Source: Ramlibacter sp. (GTDB taxonomy: Bacteria; Pseudomonadota; Gammaproteobacteria; Burkholderiales; Burkholderiaceae_C). Taken from it: DNA of 64,000 nucleotides. The stretch is from the NCBI GenBank assembly GCA_030695945.1, contig JAUYOG010000049.1, positions 1 through 64,000 on the forward strand. The letters are read 5' to 3'. How positions within the stretch are numbered: position 1 is the first letter of the stretch; every line of letters begins with the position of its first letter. Below the pieces are notes generated by a model. The model saw only the letters and a list, made by a program, of their open reading frames with translations. It was not told where the DNA came from and ran no database searches. Positions 43,453-55,214 of the stretch are shown one piece after another. The translations under genes and the position numbers were made by a program.

Positions 43453-45966
43453 TCACCGGCCGGCCGGCGGCCAGCGGTCATACAGCGATACCGGCAACCG
43501 TTCGCCCCACAGCTCGACGTGGGCAGGCGTGCCCTCGTGCGCCCGGTTTGCGTTGTCACCGCGCATGTAGCCCAGTGCGACGAACGCCCCGGCGAGCGGG
43601 CTGTAGCCCGCCGACGAAATCTCGCCCACCGGCTGGCCCTCCAGCAGGATCGTTTCGCCGCCCCAGAGGCACGCATCGCGGTCGGTCAGCACCAGCGTCA
43701 CCAGTTTCTTGCGCAAGGGTTGGCCGCGCGCCGCGCGCAACGCGGCCTGGCCGATGAAAGCGTGGGGCTTGTCCAGCTTCACGCTGAAGGCGAGCCCTGC
43801 CTCCCAAGGTGTCTCGGCGGGCCCCAGTTCCGCGCCCCAGGCCCGCCGCCCCTGCTCGATGCGCAGGGCATCCAGGGCGTAATAGCCGGCGTCGCGCAGG
43901 CCCAGGTCGCGGCCGGCCGCCATCAATTCAAGATACACATGCCGCGCCATCTCCACCGGCACGTACAGCTCGAAGCCCGGACCGCCGACATAGCTCATCC
44001 TGGCGGCGCGCACGCGCGCGAAACCCAGGTCGATCTCCCGGGTCCAGGAGAACTTGAGGCCCGCGGGCGACAGGTCGTCGGGGCTCACGCGCGCCATCAG
44101 CTCGCGTGCCTTCGGCCCCATCACGGAGAGCACGCAGACCATCGCCGAGACATCGGCCAGCACGGCGTGGGCATCGCGTTCCATGTGCCGGCCGATCCAG
44201 TCCGCGTCGCGCGTGGCCTGGGCAGACCCGGTGACGATGAGGAAGCGCTCGGCCCCCTGGCGCATCACCGTCAGGTCACTCTCGATGCCGCCTCGCTCGT
44301 TGAGCATCGGCGTGTACACCATCTTGCCCACCGGCACGTCCATCTCGTTGGCGCACAGCCGCTGCAGCAGCGCCAGAGCGTCGCGGCCCTGAAGCAGCAG
44401 CTTGGAAAAGGAGGTCTGGTCGTAAAGGGCGACCGCTTCCCGCGTGGCCTTCTGTTCCTCGATCATCCAGGGCAGCCAACCGGGCGATTCGAGCGTGTAG
44501 GCGGGGCGCGGATGGAATTTCTCCTCCCCCCTCCGGGGGGAGGCAGGGAGGGGGGCAGGCACGCCAACCGATTGCCCCCACCCCAACCCTCCCCCGGAGG
44601 GGGAGGGAGAAGCAACAAGCGGCCTGAAATAGTTCACTCGCTCCCAGCCATTCTTGCTGCCGAATTCGGCGCCCTTCGCCGCCAGCAGGTCGTACAGCGG
44701 CGAGGTGCGCAGCGGCCGCGCGGTCTCCAGCTCCTGGCGCGGCCAGCGCATGGCGTAATGCAGGCCGAGCGTCTCGGCGGTGCGCTCGGCGAGCGCCTTG
44801 CGGTTGCCGGTGAATGCGCCGAACCGTCGGATGTCCACGTCCCAGAGGTCGGTGCTCGGCTCACCCCCCACGATCCATTCGGCCATCAGCCGGCCCGCGC
44901 CGCCGCTGTTGGCGATGCCCGCGGAGTTGAAGCCGGCGCAGACGAAGTAATTGCGCAACTCCGGTGCCTCGCCCAAAATGAAGTTGCCGTCGGGCGTGAA
45001 GCTCTCCGGCCCGTTCAGCAGCATCTTGATCTCGGCCGTCTCCAGGCAGGGCGTGCGGTGCATGGCGTTGGTCATCAGCACCTCGAACTGGTCCCAGTCT
45101 TCGCCGAGCAGCTGGAACTGGAAGGTGCTCGGGATGGGATCCACCTTCCACGGCTTGGCTTTCGGCTCGAAGCCGCCCATCACCAGCCCGCCCACTTCCT
45201 CCTTGTAGTAGATGAAGCCGTCCGGATCGCGCATCACCGGCAGCATTGGGTGCACGCCCTCGATCTTTCCCGTGACGATGTAGAAATGTTCCGCCGAATA
45301 GAGCGGCACGTTGACGCCCGCCAGGGCGCCGAACTGCCGCGCCCACTGGCCGGCGCAGTTCACCACCACATCGCAGCGCACATCGCCCTGCGCCGTGCGG
45401 ACGCCCGCCACGCAGCCTCGCTCCACCAGCACGCCGGTCACCTCGACGCCTTCGGCGATTCTCACGCCGCGCTGGCGCGCGCCCTTGGCCAGCGACATGC
45501 ACAGGTCCGCCGGGTTCGCCTTGCCGTCGCCGGGCAGCCAGAGCGCGCCCTGCAGGTCGTCTGTGCGCATCACGGGGAAGCGCTCGCCGGCTTCGGCCGG
45601 TGAAATCTCGTGGCATTCGACGCCGAAGCTGCGCGCCATCGCAAGCTGCTTCTTCAGCACCTTCATCCGCTCGGGCGTGCGCGCCACGTTGACGCTGCCG
45701 CATTGCTTCCAGCCGGTCGCCAGACCCGTCTGCGCCTCCAGCGTGGCGTACAGCTCGATGCCGTACTTGCTCATCTGCGTCATGGTGCGGTTGGGCCGCA
45801 TCTGGCCGACCAGGCCGGCCGCGTGCCAGGTGGTGCCGCTGGTCAGGCGCCCCTGCTCCAGCAGCAGCACGTCGGTGACGCCGAGCTTCGCGAGGTGGTA
45901 GGCCGTGGAGCAGCCGACGATGCCGCCGCCGACGATCACGATCCGCGCGCTGGAGGGCGGGTCCAT
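43453..45966 (-). CDS. FAD-dependent DAO/GcvT-type dehydrogenase (dimethylglycine/sarcosine dehydrogenase-like)
   Basis: An 837-residue two-domain enzyme. The N-terminal DAO flavoprotein half (about 1-370) has the FAD loop IVIVGGGIVGCSTAYHLAKLG and TSGTTWHAAGLVGQMRPN, the conserved His-containing covalent-FAD region of this family. The C-terminal GcvT/FAO half (about 480-837) binds tetrahydrofolate and would capture formaldehyde from an N-methyl group. An in-frame block of about 35 residues (SPSPSGGGLGWG through PRRGEEKF) between the halves is encoded by an inserted C/G-rich repeat. It is the last gene of the minus-strand phosphonate operon, 13 bases after the DMT transporter. The likely substrate is an N-methylated glycine or aminophosphonate (inference). 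Confidence 0.82.
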   Translation of the reverse strand: MDPPSSARIVIVGGGIVGCSTAYHLAKLGVTDVLLLEQGRLTSGTTWHAAGLVGQMRPNRTMTQMSKYGIELYATLEAQTGLATGWKQCGSVNVARTPERMKVLKKQLAMARSFGVECHEISPAEAGERFPVMRTDDLQGALWLPGDGKANPADLCMSLAKGARQRGVRIAEGVEVTGVLVERGCVAGVRTAQGDVRCDVVVNCAGQWARQFGALAGVNVPLYSAEHFYIVTGKIEGVHPMLPVMRDPDGFIYYKEEVGGLVMGGFEPKAKPWKVDPIPSTFQFQLLGEDWDQFEVLMTNAMHRTPCLETAEIKMLLNGPESFTPDGNFILGEAPELRNYFVCAGFNSAGIANSGGAGRLMAEWIVGGEPSTDLWDVDIRRFGAFTGNRKALAERTAETLGLHYAMRWPRQELETARPLRTSPLYDLLAAKGAEFGSKNGWERVNYFRPLVASPSPSGGGLGWGQSVGVPAPLPASPRRGEEKFHPRPAYTLESPGWLPWMIEEQKATREAVALYDQTSFSKLLLQGRDALALLQRLCANEMDVPVGKMVYTPMLNERGGIESDLTVMRQGAERFLIVTGSAQATRDADWIGRHMERDAHAVLADVSAMVCVLSVMGPKARELMARVSPDDLSPAGLKFSWTREIDLGFARVRAARMSYVGGPGFELYVPVEMARHVYLELMAAGRDLGLRDAGYYALDALRIEQGRRAWGAELGPAETPWEAGLAFSVKLDKPHAFIGQAALRAARGQPLRKKLVTLVLTDRDACLWGGETILLEGQPVGEISSAGYSPLAGAFVALGYMRGDNANRAHEGTPAHVELWGERLPVSLYDRWPPAGR
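44517..44615. repeat. GC-rich palindromic repeat inserted in frame within a CDS
   Basis: Two facing hairpins, each with a core like CTCCCCCCTCCGGGGGGAGG and CCCTCCCCCGGAGGGGGAGG, joined by a spacer of about 45 bases. It encodes PSPSGGGLGWG and PLPASPRRGEE, which have no place in DAO/GcvT enzymes. The host frame stays open across it. Confidence 0.8.
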
Positions 45967-45979
45967 CGGTGTCTCCCCG

Positions 45980-46825
45980 CTAGCCCATTCTCAGGGCCAT
46001 CACGCCGGCGACGATCGCTGCCGTGCCGGCTGCGCGCCGCAGGTTGAAGGCTTCCTTGAGGAACCACACGCCGAGCAGCACGGCGAACAGCACCGAGGTC
46101 TCGCGCAGCGCGGCCACCGTGGCCACGGGCGCCTTGGTCATCGCCCACAGCGCAATGCCGTACGAGCCCAGCGACGCGGCGGCAGCCAGCGCCGCGACCG
46201 GCCAGCGGGCGCGAGCGTAAGGCAGCGCGACGGCCCCGCCGCGCCGCAGGAACACGATCAGCGCGAACGGCCAACCGTCCAGCACGAACAAAGCGACGAC
46301 GTATTGCAGCGCATTGCCGCTGGCGCGCACGCCGAGCGCGTCGACCACGGTGTAGAGCGCGATCACCACGGCATTCGCCAGCGCAAACCCCACGGCGCGC
46401 GGCGAGTCGAGGGCGTGGCGCGAGAGGCCCAGCGCGAGCACGCCGCAGCTCACGCCCACTACGCCCGCCCAGGACAGCGGCGAGAGCGTCTCGCCCAGCA
46501 TCGTCGCCGCCGACAGCGCCACGAGCAGCGGCGCGGTGCCGCGCATCAGCGGATAGGTCAGGCCCAGGTCGCCGTGCTTGTAGGCGCCCGTGAGGGCGAT
46601 GTAGTAGCCGATGTGGATCACCACCGAGGCCAGGATGTAGGGCCACGCCACGGCGTCCGGCCAGCCGACGATGAGGACCAGCGGCAGCGCCACCACCGAG
46701 CCGACGAGGTGGATGACGGCGGTGTCCAGTGCCTTGTCCCGGCTGGACTTGACCAGCGCGTTCCAGCTGGCATGCAGCAGCGCCCCGAACAGCACGGCCG
46801 CGACCACCGGCCAGGTGAGGGTCAT
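45980..46825 (-). CDS. DMT-family (EamA) transporter
   Basis: A 281-residue inner-membrane protein with ten hydrophobic helices in two EamA repeats (about residues 5-135 and 145-280). Features are LLHASWNALVKSS, YPLMRGTAPLLVALSA and the second-repeat VAALRETSVLFAVLLGVWFLKE. Its start overlaps the phnZ stop by 4 bases, so it belongs to the phosphonate operon. It probably moves a substrate or product of that pathway; the direction is unknown. Confidence 0.83.
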   Translation of the reverse strand: MTLTWPVVAAVLFGALLHASWNALVKSSRDKALDTAVIHLVGSVVALPLVLIVGWPDAVAWPYILASVVIHIGYYIALTGAYKHGDLGLTYPLMRGTAPLLVALSAATMLGETLSPLSWAGVVGVSCGVLALGLSRHALDSPRAVGFALANAVVIALYTVVDALGVRASGNALQYVVALFVLDGWPFALIVFLRRGGAVALPYARARWPVAALAAAASLGSYGIALWAMTKAPVATVAALRETSVLFAVLLGVWFLKEAFNLRRAAGTAAIVAGVMALRMG

Positions 46826-47385
46826 GGAGCGGGCTCGCTCGCGGCCAGGGCGCAGCGCCGGGCGCGCTCCAGGAAATGCGCGAGCGGGGGCGTCGCGAGG
46901 CCCGCCGTCTTGGCCTGGTCATCCCAGACGCGCAGCCGCACCGCGTCGGCGGCGCCGCGCTGGGCGATGAAGGCCTCGGCCTGCCCTTCGTTGAAGATGC
47001 CGCCCTGCAGCCCGAGCGAGCGCTTCGAGTCGTCCGACAGCGCCGCGAAATAGCCGGGGCGCGTCGCGCACAGGTAGCGCTTGGCATCGACGTGCAGCTT
47101 GACCGGCTCGATCACCGCTTCGCCGAACAGCCCGCGCAGGAAGGGCAGCGCGCGGTACTGGTGGATGTCGTCCACGCCCTGGAGGCTGGGCGTGTCGCCG
47201 AGGTCGTGCAGCAGGTGCCCGAGGTCGTGCAGCAGCGCGGCCGTCACCAGTTCGTCGTCGGCGCCATCGGCCTCGGCCAGCAGCGCGCATTGCAGCGCGT
47301 GCTCCAGCTGGGTCACCGCCTCCCCCGCATAGCGCTCGCCGCCGCGTTCGGCGAACAGTTGCCCGATGTCGGCAAAGCTGATCAT
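46822..47385 (-). CDS. phnZ: PhnZ-type HD-domain mixed-valent diiron oxygenase
   Basis: An HD-fold diiron oxygenase of the PhnZ family, which cleaves the C-P bond of (R)-2-amino-1-hydroxyethylphosphonate to glycine and phosphate. The lid motif YAGE (Tyr19, Glu22) followed by VTQLEHALQ and the metal ligands HDLGH (His53, Asp54) match PhnZ. The 187-aa length fits. PhnZ normally partners with the hydroxylase PhnY*, but no Fe/2-oxoglutarate dioxygenase gene is in the window, so this enzyme may act on hydroxylated aminophosphonate taken up from outside. It is 10 bases after phnY. Confidence 0.85.
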   Translation of the reverse strand: MISFADIGQLFAERGGERYAGEAVTQLEHALQCALLAEADGADDELVTAALLHDLGHLLHDLGDTPSLQGVDDIHQYRALPFLRGLFGEAVIEPVKLHVDAKRYLCATRPGYFAALSDDSKRSLGLQGGIFNEGQAEAFIAQRGAADAVRLRVWDDQAKTAGLATPPLAHFLERARRCALAASEPAP

Positions 47386-47395
47386 GAAAGGCGTC

Positions 47396-48847
47396 TCACG
47401 GCCATGGCAGCGAGTAGGTCTTGAGGTGGGTGAAGCTCTTCATGGCTTCCTGCACGCCTTCCTTGTAGCCCAGCCCGGAGTCCTTGATGCCGCCGAACGG
47501 CGTGAGCTCGAGCCGGTAGCCCGGCACCTCGCGCACGTTCACAGAGCCGACCTCCAGCTCATTGACGAAGCGCGTGATGTAGTCGAGGCGGTTGGTGCAG
47601 ACCGAGCTGGACAGGCCGTAGGCCGTTCCGTTCGAGATCGCGATCGCTTGCTCGATGGTGCTGAAACGGATGACGGGCGAGACCGGGCCGAAGGTTTCCT
47701 GCTTGACCAGCGTCATGTCCGGGCGGACGTTGTCGAGCACTGTCGGCGAATACAGCGCGCCCTGGCGGCTGTTGCCCACCAGCAGGCGCGCGCCCTGCGA
47801 CACGGCCTCGTTCACGCGGGACTCGAACAGCGTGGCGGCCGCCTCGTCGATCACGGTGCCCATGTCGTTGGAAGCGTCCTGCGGGTCGCCGTGCTTCCAG
47901 GCGCGCGACTTGGCCACCACCTGCTCGGTGAACTCGCCCGCCACGGCTTCGTGTACCAGCATCCGCTTCACGGCGGTGCAGCGCTGGCCGGAGTTCTTGT
48001 AGGAGCCCTGCACGGCGAGCGATGAAGCCTCGTCGATGTCGGCATCCTCCATCACGATGATCGGGTCGTTGCCGCCCAGCTCCAGCACCACCCGCCGGTA
48101 GCCCGCCTTCGCCGCGATGTACTTGCCGATGGCGACGCCGCCGGTGAAGGTGACGAGGTCCACGCGCGGGTTGGTAATGAGCTCGTCGGCGATCTCGCGC
48201 GGATCGCCCGTCACCACGCTGAGCATCTCCGGCGGCAGGCCCGCCTGGTACAGGATGTCGGCGAACAGGATCGCGGAGAACGGCACCTTCTCCGAGGGCT
48301 TGAGCACCATGCGGTTATTGGTGGCGATGCTGGGCACCACCTTGTGCGCCACCTGGTTCATCGGGTGGTTGAAAGGGGTGATGGCCGTGATCACGCCCAG
48401 CAGCGGCGAGCGCTGCGTATAGACGCGGCGCTTCTTGCCGTGCGGCGTCAGGTCGCAGCTGAAGACCTGGCCGTCGTCCTTGAGCACCTCGTTCGCGCCG
48501 AACAGCAGCACGTCGCTCACGCGACCGGCTTCGTAAACGGAGTCCTTCAGGCACAGCCCGGACTCGGCGGTGATCAGGCGCGCGATGTCGTCCAGCCGCT
48601 CGCGCACGATCGCCGCCGCTAGGTTCAGGATCGCCGCGCGCTCGTAGCGCGTGAGCTGGCTGCGGAAAGCATGCGCCGACTCGAAGGCTTCGCGCACTTC
48701 CTCCAGCGTCGCCTTGGGCACGGCGCCGACGCGCTCCCTCGTGAACGGGTTGAACACGTCGATCGCGCGCTCCCGCCCCGCGCCGACCTTGCGCCCTGCG
48801 ATCCGCATCGCGTCGAGCCCGTTATCGCGGATGAATTGGCCGATCAT
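47396..48847 (-). CDS. phnY: Phosphonoacetaldehyde dehydrogenase PhnY
   Basis: An NAD(P)-dependent aldehyde dehydrogenase, 483 residues, that oxidises phosphonoacetaldehyde to phosphonoacetate. ALDH motifs are TPFNHPMNQVAHKVVPSIATNN, FTGGVAIGKYIA, the general base in VLELGGNDP and the nucleophile in NSGQRCTAVKR. Placement between phnA and phnZ, with phnW in the divergent operon, specifies the substrate. A family-1 palindromic repeat lies between its start and the phnA stop. Confidence 0.9.
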   Translation of the reverse strand: MIGQFIRDNGLDAMRIAGRKVGAGRERAIDVFNPFTRERVGAVPKATLEEVREAFESAHAFRSQLTRYERAAILNLAAAIVRERLDDIARLITAESGLCLKDSVYEAGRVSDVLLFGANEVLKDDGQVFSCDLTPHGKKRRVYTQRSPLLGVITAITPFNHPMNQVAHKVVPSIATNNRMVLKPSEKVPFSAILFADILYQAGLPPEMLSVVTGDPREIADELITNPRVDLVTFTGGVAIGKYIAAKAGYRRVVLELGGNDPIIVMEDADIDEASSLAVQGSYKNSGQRCTAVKRMLVHEAVAGEFTEQVVAKSRAWKHGDPQDASNDMGTVIDEAAATLFESRVNEAVSQGARLLVGNSRQGALYSPTVLDNVRPDMTLVKQETFGPVSPVIRFSTIEQAIAISNGTAYGLSSSVCTNRLDYITRFVNELEVGSVNVREVPGYRLELTPFGGIKDSGLGYKEGVQEAMKSFTHLKTYSLPWP

Positions 48848-48851
48848 GGCT

Positions 48852-48907
48852 TGTCATTGCGGGCTTGGCCCGCAATCCATGGATCCCGGATCAAGTCCGG
48901 GATGACA
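48852..48907. repeat. Dispersed palindromic repeat, family 1, copy 3
   Basis: A 56-base copy starting TGTCATTGCGGGCTTGGCCC and ending AAGTCCGGGATGACA. It lies wholly between phnA and phnY inside the operon, so it is transcribed and would form two hairpins in the mRNA. Confidence 0.85.
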
Positions 48908-48913
48908 GGGACC

Positions 48914-50855
<1,942 letters not shown>

Positions 50856-50857
50856 GT

Positions 50858-50915
50858 GGCCCCCCCGCTTGGCGCCAAGACGCCGGCGCTGCCCCCCGAG
50901 GGGATGCGACCTTGC
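50858..50915. repeat. C/G-rich repeat, family 2, copy 1
   Basis: Contains the core GCTGCCCCCCGAGGGG (50889-50904). It lies just upstream of the phnR start, in its presumed 5' leader. Related copies are at 53335-53398 (inverted) and 55112-55190. Confidence 0.6.
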
Positions 50916-50948
50916 TTGAAGCGGTTCTGCGCTGCGGTCATGCCCCCG

Positions 50949-51022
50949 ATTAGAGCAGCATCGGTGGGATTGTCAACAATCTGCAAAAAACAATTGACAA
51001 CATAAAAGACGGGGCGTCAAAT
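50949..51022. promoter_or_regulatory. Divergent promoters and operator of the phosphonate locus
   Basis: Rightward: TTGACA (50994-50999), a 17-base spacer, TCAAAT (51017-51022). Leftward: TTGACA (complement of 50971-50976), a 16-base spacer, TCTAAT (complement of 50949-50954). Both -35 boxes are embedded in TTGTCAA (50970-50976) and TTGACAA (50994-51000), an inverted pair 17 bases apart. One repressor bridging them would silence both arms. The assignment to PhnR is an inference. Confidence 0.72.
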
Positions 51023-51122
51023 GAATCCGAAGGCGCGTGCGATGCAGGGGGAAGCAGTCGAGTGTCATCGCGCCGTCACCCGTGGTCAGCAGCATCGAAA
51101 CCTTTGCCCTTGAGGAGTCCCC

Positions 51123-52160
51123 ATGCGTCCTTCGCTCGCCATCCAGTCCCTCCTGCTTGCAGGCCTCGCGGCCGTCTCGACCGGGGCGTTCGCCCAGAAG
51201 ACCCAGCTGCTGGTGTACACCGCGCTGGAGACCGACCAGATCAAGGCCTACGCCGACGGCTTCAACAAGGTCCACCCCGACATCGAGATCAAGTGGGTGC
51301 GCGATTCCACGGGGGTGATCACGGCCAAGCTGCTCGCCGAGAAGGGCAACCCGCAGGCCGACGTGGTGATGGGCGTCGCCGCCTCCAGCCTCGCGCTGCT
51401 GGACAAGCAGGGCATGCTGGTGCCCTACGCGCCGCTGAACCTGGACGCGATCATGAGCCAGTACCGCGACAAGAAGAAGGTGCCGGCCTGGTGGGGCATG
51501 GATGTGTGGGGGGCCACCGTGTGCTTCAACACGGTGGAGGCGCAGAAGAAGAACATCCCCAAGCCCGAAACCTGGCAGGACCTGGCCAAGCCCGTCTACA
51601 AGGGCCAGGTCGTCATGCCCAATCCCGCCTCCAGCGGCACCGGCTATTTCGACGTGACGGCGTGGCTCACCCTGTTCGGCGACGACAAGGGCAAGGGCGG
51701 CGGCTGGAAGTACATGGATGCCCTGCACGAGAACATCGCGCAGTACACGCACTCGGGCTCCAAGCCCTGCAACATGGCGGCGTCCGGTGAATACGTGGCG
51801 GGCATCTCGTTCGAATACCGCGGCAACACCAACAAGGCCAAGGGTGCGCCGATCGACCTGGTGTTCCCCAAGGAGGGCCTGGGCTGGGACCTGGAAGCCT
51901 TCGCCATCCACAAGGGCACCAAGAAGCTCGACGCCGCCAAGAAGCTGGCCGACTGGGCCTCGAGCAAGGACGCGATGATGCTGTACGGCAAGAACTTTGC
52001 GATCACCGCGCAGCCCGGCGTCGCCGCGCCGCTGGCCAACGTCCCCAAGGACTACGAGGCGCGCCTGGTCAAGATGGACTTCAACTGGGCGGCCGAGAAC
52101 CGCGAGCGCATCCTGACGGAGTGGACCAAGCGCTACAACAGCAAAACCGAGAAGCGCTGA
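51123..52160 (+). CDS. phnS2: 2-aminoethylphosphonate ABC transporter, periplasmic binding protein
   Basis: A 345-residue solute-binding protein of the extracellular type 1/6 iron-carrier-like family. A signal peptide (LLLAGLAAVSTGAFAQ) is followed by KTQLLVYTALETDQIKAYADGFNKVHPDIEIKWV, WWGMDVWGATVCFN, NPASSGTGYFDVTAWL and AYKGAPIDLVFP-type elements. GAGGAG precedes ATG 51123. It is the first gene of the plus-strand arm, followed by its ATPase and permease and then phnW, which gives the substrate assignment. Confidence 0.88.
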   Translation: MRPSLAIQSLLLAGLAAVSTGAFAQKTQLLVYTALETDQIKAYADGFNKVHPDIEIKWVRDSTGVITAKLLAEKGNPQADVVMGVAASSLALLDKQGMLVPYAPLNLDAIMSQYRDKKKVPAWWGMDVWGATVCFNTVEAQKKNIPKPETWQDLAKPVYKGQVVMPNPASSGTGYFDVTAWLTLFGDDKGKGGGWKYMDALHENIAQYTHSGSKPCNMAASGEYVAGISFEYRGNTNKAKGAPIDLVFPKEGLGWDLEAFAIHKGTKKLDAAKKLADWASSKDAMMLYGKNFAITAQPGVAAPLANVPKDYEARLVKMDFNWAAENRERILTEWTKRYNSKTEKR

Positions 52161-52166
52161 CGTGGC

Positions 52167-52242
52167 TGTCATTGCGGGCTCGACCCGCAATCCATCTTGG
52201 CGAGCGGTCCAACATGGATGCCGGGTCGAGCCCGGCATGACA
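52167..52242. repeat. Dispersed palindromic repeat, family 1, copy 4
   Basis: A 76-base copy starting TGTCATTGCGGGCTCGACCC and ending GTCGAGCCCGGCATGACA. It fills the gap between the binding-protein and ATPase genes. In this position a transcribed hairpin could raise expression of the binding protein over the membrane components. Confidence 0.85.
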
Positions 52243-52258
52243 AATCCCAGGTAGTCCG

Positions 52259-53398
<1,140 letters not shown>

Positions 53399-53402
53399 TC
53401 CC

Positions 53403-55112
53403 ATGGCCGCCGTCCTGCAGGCCCCGCGTGCCGCACCGGTCAAGCAGTCCGCGCACTGGACCGACCGCATCGCACACCTGGCCCTGCTGGTGGTGGCGCT
53501 CGCGCTGGCGGGCTTCCTCGCGCTGCCGCTGCTCACCATCCTCGTGCAGGCGCTGCAGGGCAGGGACGAGCAGTTCGTAGCCCTCGCCAACTTCATCGAA
53601 TACGCGAAGACCCCGTCGCTGCTGGACAGCCTGTGGAACAGCGTGTGGGTGTCGGCGGTCGTCACCCTCGTCACGGTGCCGCTGGCTTTCGGCTTCGCGT
53701 ATGCGCTGGCGCGTTCGTGCATGCCGCTCAAGCCCCTGTTCCGCGGCATCACGCTCATCCCGCTGCTCGCGCCCTCGCTGCTGTCGGCGATTTCGCTGAT
53801 CTACTGGTTCGGCAACCAGGGCGTGTTCAAGGCCTGGCTGACGAGCATCGGCATCACCGAAATCTACGGCGCACCGGGCATCGTGGTGGCGGAGTGCTTC
53901 GCCGTGTTCCCGCACGCGCTGATGATCCTGGTCACCGCGCTCAGCCTCTCGGACGCGCGCCTGTACGAAGCCGCCGACGCGATGGGCACCAGCGCGCAGC
54001 GCAAGTTCTTCACCATCACTCTGCCCGGCGCGAAGTACGGCCTGATCTCCGCGGCGCTCGTCACCTTCACCCTCGTGATCACCGATTTCGGCATTCCCAA
54101 GGTGATCGGCGGCAGCTTCAACGTGCTGGCCACCGACGTGTTCAAGCTGGTGATCGGGCAGCAGGACTTTTCCAAGGGCGCTGTCGTCGCCATCCTGCTG
54201 CTGGCGCCGGCGGTGCTCACGTTCGCGGTCGACGGCTACGTGAGCCGCCGCCAGACCGCGATGCTCACCGCGCGCGCCGTCCCCTACGTTCCCAAGGCCT
54301 CGCCCCGGTACGACGCGGCGATGACGCTGTATTGCTCGCTCATCGCCTTCCTCGTGCTGGCGATGCTGGGCATGGCGGTGTTCGCCTCGTTCGCGACGTT
54401 CTGGCCCTACAACCTGACGCCCAGCCTGCGCCACTATGTACTGGGGCTCGTGGACGCCGAGGTCAGCGTGGGTTTCGTCAACAGCCTGAAGATGGCCGGC
54501 GGCACGGCACTGTTCGGCACCGCGCTGGTGTTCTGCGGCGCCTACCTGTTGGAGAAAACCAAGGGCATGGAGGGCCTGCGCGGCGTGGTGCGGTTGCTGG
54601 CAATGCTGCCGATGGCGGTGCCGGGCCTGGTGCTGGGCCTGGGCTACATCTTCTTTTTCAACGAGCCGAAGAATCCCCTCAACGGCCTGTACCACACGGT
54701 GACGCTGCTCACGCTGTGCACCATCGTGCACTTCTATACGACCGGCCACCTGACGGCGGTGACGGCGCTCAAGTCGCTCGACGGCGAGTTCGAGGCCGTG
54801 AGCGCCTCGCTCAAGGTGCCCTTCTACAAGACGTTCTGGCGCGTGACGCTGCCGATCTGCACGCCCGCGCTGGTGGACATCGCCCGCTACTTCTTCATCA
54901 ACGCCATGACGACGATCTCGGCCGTGGTGTTCCTGTATTCGCCGGAAACCAAGGTCGCCTCGATCGCGATCCTCAACCTCGACGAGGCGGGCGAGATCGG
55001 CGCCGCCGCGGCGATGGCGGTGCTGATCGGCGTCGTGTCGGCCACGGCGACGCTGGCGTTCATGGCGCTCGCGTGGTGGGTCAACCGCCGCACGCAAGCC
55101 TGGAAGAAATGA
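53403..55112 (+). CDS. phnU2: 2-aminoethylphosphonate ABC transporter, permease
   Basis: A 569-residue fused permease with two BPD_transp_1 domains and about twelve hydrophobic helices. The EAA loops are YEAADAMGTSAQRKFFTITLPG (about residues 190-212) and FEAVSASLKVPFYKTFWRVTLP (about 463-485), one per half, so a single polypeptide forms the whole channel. ATG 53403 follows directly after the ATPase gene. It belongs to the same family as iron(III) and spermidine/putrescine permeases; the phosphonate assignment rests on context. Confidence 0.88.
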   Translation: MAAVLQAPRAAPVKQSAHWTDRIAHLALLVVALALAGFLALPLLTILVQALQGRDEQFVALANFIEYAKTPSLLDSLWNSVWVSAVVTLVTVPLAFGFAYALARSCMPLKPLFRGITLIPLLAPSLLSAISLIYWFGNQGVFKAWLTSIGITEIYGAPGIVVAECFAVFPHALMILVTALSLSDARLYEAADAMGTSAQRKFFTITLPGAKYGLISAALVTFTLVITDFGIPKVIGGSFNVLATDVFKLVIGQQDFSKGAVVAILLLAPAVLTFAVDGYVSRRQTAMLTARAVPYVPKASPRYDAAMTLYCSLIAFLVLAMLGMAVFASFATFWPYNLTPSLRHYVLGLVDAEVSVGFVNSLKMAGGTALFGTALVFCGAYLLEKTKGMEGLRGVVRLLAMLPMAVPGLVLGLGYIFFFNEPKNPLNGLYHTVTLLTLCTIVHFYTTGHLTAVTALKSLDGEFEAVSASLKVPFYKTFWRVTLPICTPALVDIARYFFINAMTTISAVVFLYSPETKVASIAILNLDEAGEIGAAAAMAVLIGVVSATATLAFMALAWWVNRRTQAWKK

Positions 55113-55190
55113 TGCCCCCACGCTTTTCACTTCGTGTAATGCGCTGCCCCCCGAGGGGGCGCGTTTCGCCTTGGGGCGGCCCGGCGGCGA
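55112..55190. repeat. C/G-rich repeat, family 2, copy 3
   Basis: Contains GCGCTGCCCCCCGAGGGGGC (from 55141) and CCTTGGGGCGGCCC. It lies between the permease stop and phnW, ending about 25 bases before the phnW start. Confidence 0.65.
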
Positions 55191-55214
55191 AACCTGCAAG
55201 ATAGGAAGTACCTC

